Positions 62,567-64,000 of a stretch of DNA of 64,000 nucleotides are shown piece after piece (position 1 is the stretch's first letter; every line of letters starts with the position of its first letter). This DNA is from an uncultured Oscillospiraceae bacterium (lineage in GTDB: Bacteria > Bacillota > Clostridia > Oscillospirales > Acutalibacteraceae), in contig URZE01000001.1 of assembly GCA_900552265.1 (NCBI GenBank), positions 182,502-246,501 on the forward strand, read 5' to 3'. A program made the position numbers and the translations under genes. Below the pieces are notes generated by a model that saw nothing but the letters and a program-made list of their open reading frames with translations, ran no database searches and was not told the origin of the DNA.

Positions 62567-63175
62567 ATGAATAAGTATTATCTTCCCTCTTTAGAAAATT
62601 TAACCGAACATTTTGAATCATTGCCGGGAGTGGGAAAAAAATCTGCTCAAAAACTTGCTTATTCCGTTTTGAAAATGCCAAGTGAAAAAGCTTCGTCTTT
62701 TGCTGAAGCAATATTAAAAGCAAAAAACAGTATAAAATATTGCAAAGAATGTTGTAATTTTACTGATAAAGATATTTGCGATATTTGTGGAGATGCTTCT
62801 CGTGACAAAACTGTTATATGTGTTGTTGAAGATCCAAAGGACATTAACGCTATAGAACGTACTCACGAATTTAATGCTCTTTATCATATTCTTCACGGTA
62901 CAATCTCTCCTTTGAACGGAATAGGTCCAGACGAAATACACATAAAAGAACTATTGGATCGAGTGAAAAAAGGAAACATAAAAGAAGTTATAATGGCCAC
63001 AAACCCTACTGTTGAGGGCGAAGCTACCGCAATGTATATTTCTAAGCTTTTAAAGCCTCTTAACATCACGGTAACAAGATTAGCTTATGGTATTCCGGTA
63101 GGTGCTTCATTAGAATATGCAGATGAAATAACCCTCTCTCGCGCTATTGCCGGAAGAAATGAAATTGTTTGCTAG
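62567..63175 (+). CDS. recR: Recombination protein RecR
   Basis: A 202-residue RecR with helix-hairpin-helix (LPGVGKKSAQKLAYSVL), a zinc finger (CKECCNFTDKDICDIC), a TOPRIM domain (CVVEDPKDINAIERTHEF) and a Walker-B-like end (RLAYGIPVGASLEYADE). It works with RecO. It begins one base after the ybaB stop with no good ribosome site, so it probably relies on coupling. Confidence 0.95.
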   Translation: MNKYYLPSLENLTEHFESLPGVGKKSAQKLAYSVLKMPSEKASSFAEAILKAKNSIKYCKECCNFTDKDICDICGDASRDKTVICVVEDPKDINAIERTHEFNALYHILHGTISPLNGIGPDEIHIKELLDRVKKGNIKEVIMATNPTVEGEATAMYISKLLKPLNITVTRLAYGIPVGASLEYADEITLSRAIAGRNEIVC

Positions 63176-63198
63176 CATTAAAAAATCAAAATTTATTC

Positions 63199-63227
63199 TT
63201 GACATAATAATTTTTTTATGGTATCAT
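63199..63227 (+). promoter_or_regulatory. Promoter for the repeat protein at 63285
   Basis: TTGACA and TATCAT are spaced 17 bases apart, about 58 bases before the ATG. Confidence 0.8.
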
Positions 63228-63284
63228 AAAATAGAATCATGCAGATGATTGTACAATCTAAATTAAATTGAGGAGAATGAAATC

Positions 63285-64000
63285 ATGGCAGTTGGAGATT
63301 TAGGTATTAAGAAAATTGTAGTTTGCACTGTGAGCACTATAGTTGGAGCCTTGTTAATAGCTTCGTTGGCAACTCTTTATAAAACTGGAGGAGAAAAAAT
63401 ATTCCCGGGTATTTATTGGAATATGAAAGAAGAGACAGCAGAAAGAATACAGAAAGAAGCTGAAGGTAGATTTGACGATGCTGATAAAATGTTAAGGGAA
63501 GCTGTAGCTAAGATAAAAAATATTAATGACAGATTAGAAACATTAAATCGTCAGGTAGTTGAAGCCGGAGATGATCTTGATAAGAAAATAGAGAGTCAGC
63601 ATGATCTTCAATCACAGCGTGCGCAAGCGGATACAGAATATGCTGGGATTAAAAAATTACATGATAAAGCTAAGAAGGAACTTGAACAGGCTAACGAACA
63701 GTGGAGAAAAGTAAGAGAAAAAAATAAATCTAGATCTACAGTTGAAGTGACAGACGAATATGATGATGAAGAGGTCGTCATAATCTCAGATGATACAACT
63801 GAAGGCGGAGATGCAGAAGGCACAACAACAACTACTACTGGACAACCTGCAACAGAAGAAGAACCCAAAGTAGAAGAACCCAAAGTAGAAGAACCCAAAG
63901 TAGAAGAACCTAAAGTAGAAGAACCTAAAGTAGAAGAACCCAAAGTAGAAGAACCCAAAGTAGAAGAACCCAAAGTAGAAGAACCTAAAGTAGAAGAACC
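63285..64000 (+). CDS. Membrane-anchored coiled-coil protein with PKVEE repeats (3' end outside window)
   Basis: Not recognised; the gene runs off the right edge. The ATG at 63285 follows AGGAG. Residues ~10-32 form one membrane segment (IVVCTVSTIVGALLIASLAT), then a long coiled coil (about 45-150; KEAEGRFDDADKMLREAVAK, IKKLHDKAKKELEQANEQWR), an acidic and Thr-rich linker (DDEEVVIISDD, GTTTTTTGQ) and at least nine tandem PKVEE pentapeptides. Such Pro-Lys-Glu repeats usually form stiff, extended spacers that cross or leave the envelope. The topology and the end of the protein are not visible. Confidence 0.8.
   Translation, partial: MAVGDLGIKKIVVCTVSTIVGALLIASLATLYKTGGEKIFPGIYWNMKEETAERIQKEAEGRFDDADKMLREAVAKIKNINDRLETLNRQVVEAGDDLDKKIESQHDLQSQRAQADTEYAGIKKLHDKAKKELEQANEQWRKVREKNKSRSTVEVTDEYDDEEVVIISDDTTEGGDAEGTTTTTTGQPATEEEPKVEEPKVEEPKVEEPKVEEPKVEEPKVEEPKVEEPKVEEPKVEE
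63861..64000 (+). repeat. 15-base tandem repeat encoding Glu-Pro-Lys-Val-Glu
   Basis: Nine complete copies of GAACCCAAAGTAGAA, some with CCT for CCC, lie head to tail in frame, and a tenth is cut by the window edge. The near-identity of copies suggests recent expansion or recombination, so copy number may vary between strains. Confidence 0.95.

Noticed and set aside
63608..63973. A Ser/Gly/Thr/Leu repeat protein on the minus strand
   Set aside because: It is the reverse reading of the PKVEE tandem repeats and has no upstream signals.
63861..64000. Possible CRISPR array
   Set aside because: The repeat is 15 bases, directly tandem, in frame and without spacers; no cas genes.

Overview
The window comes from a strongly AT-rich Bacillota chromosome, most like a spore-forming member of the Clostridia (Oscillospirales-like; this placement is inference from gene content). 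The evidence is a set of sporulation genes (cotJABC, spoIID, ytfJ/gerW, yqfC-yqfD, ylbJ and a YabE-like 3D protein), Bacillota gene orders (ylxM-ffh-rpsP-khpA; yqfC/D-ybeY-dgkA-era-yqzL-recO; SRP RNA-dnaX-ybaB-recR; ruvCAB; ecfA1-ecfA2-ecfT-truA), Shine-Dalgarno sites close to AGGAGG, and frequent GTG and TTG starts. No insertion sequence, prophage or CRISPR array was seen.

Layout. 1-2132 (minus): translation and SRP genes (khpA end, rpsP, ffh, ylxM). 2303-5422 (plus): envelope genes (CE4 deacetylase, amidase-like SH3 protein, murD). 5510-12545 (minus): cotJ spore-coat operon, an NMT1-type ABC importer, ytfJ with its DUF2953 partner, a site-2 protease and spoIID. 12699-14581 (plus): an unknown membrane protein and GAPDH. 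14709-18268 (minus): lipoprotein, response regulator, histidine kinase and prmC in one operon. 18482-21367 (plus): a contractile-injection-system tube-adaptor-like protein followed by a large acidic protein. 21522-23920: feoAB. 23890-28763 (minus): the era/recO cluster and yqfCD. 28876-35757: ylbJ, an orphan, the YabE-like protein, a DUF11 protein, a zinc-ribbon gene with a tRNA-like 5' leader, trmK and a Nif3-like gene. 35904-42119 (plus): purB, purA, glmS, guaA. 42440-43954: a SipW-type signal peptidase with its likely substrate, and acpP. 44066-46862: tRNA-Trp, tRNA-Thr, a Xer recombinase, an orphan, a gene-poor stretch and tRNA-Pro. 46928-47353 (minus): a Nif11-like leader peptide. 47676-56706 (plus): ruvCAB, glmM, a methyltransferase, the ECF transporter module, truA and a DUF5711 protein. 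56699-60413 (minus): an SbcCD/YhaNO-like pair. 60514-63175 (plus): SRP RNA, dnaX, ybaB, recR. The window ends inside a membrane-anchored coiled-coil protein with a pentapeptide repeat.

Most of the window is conserved housekeeping. Ffh, YlxM and the SRP RNA are all present, so the core SRP machinery is encoded here. Purine interconversion and amino-sugar synthesis (purB, purA, guaA, glmS; glmM further along) feed nucleotides and cell wall. Scattered between these blocks are unrecognised or lineage-specific genes (starting near 18482, 30244, 45590, 47353 on minus, and 63285), each behind its own TTGACA-like, 16-17 bp, TATAAT-like promoter. They are the best places to look for new biology, together with the tRNA-like leader at 33816-33884, the Cys-for-Ser signal peptidase at 42440 and the ecfA1 gene that has no canonical start codon.
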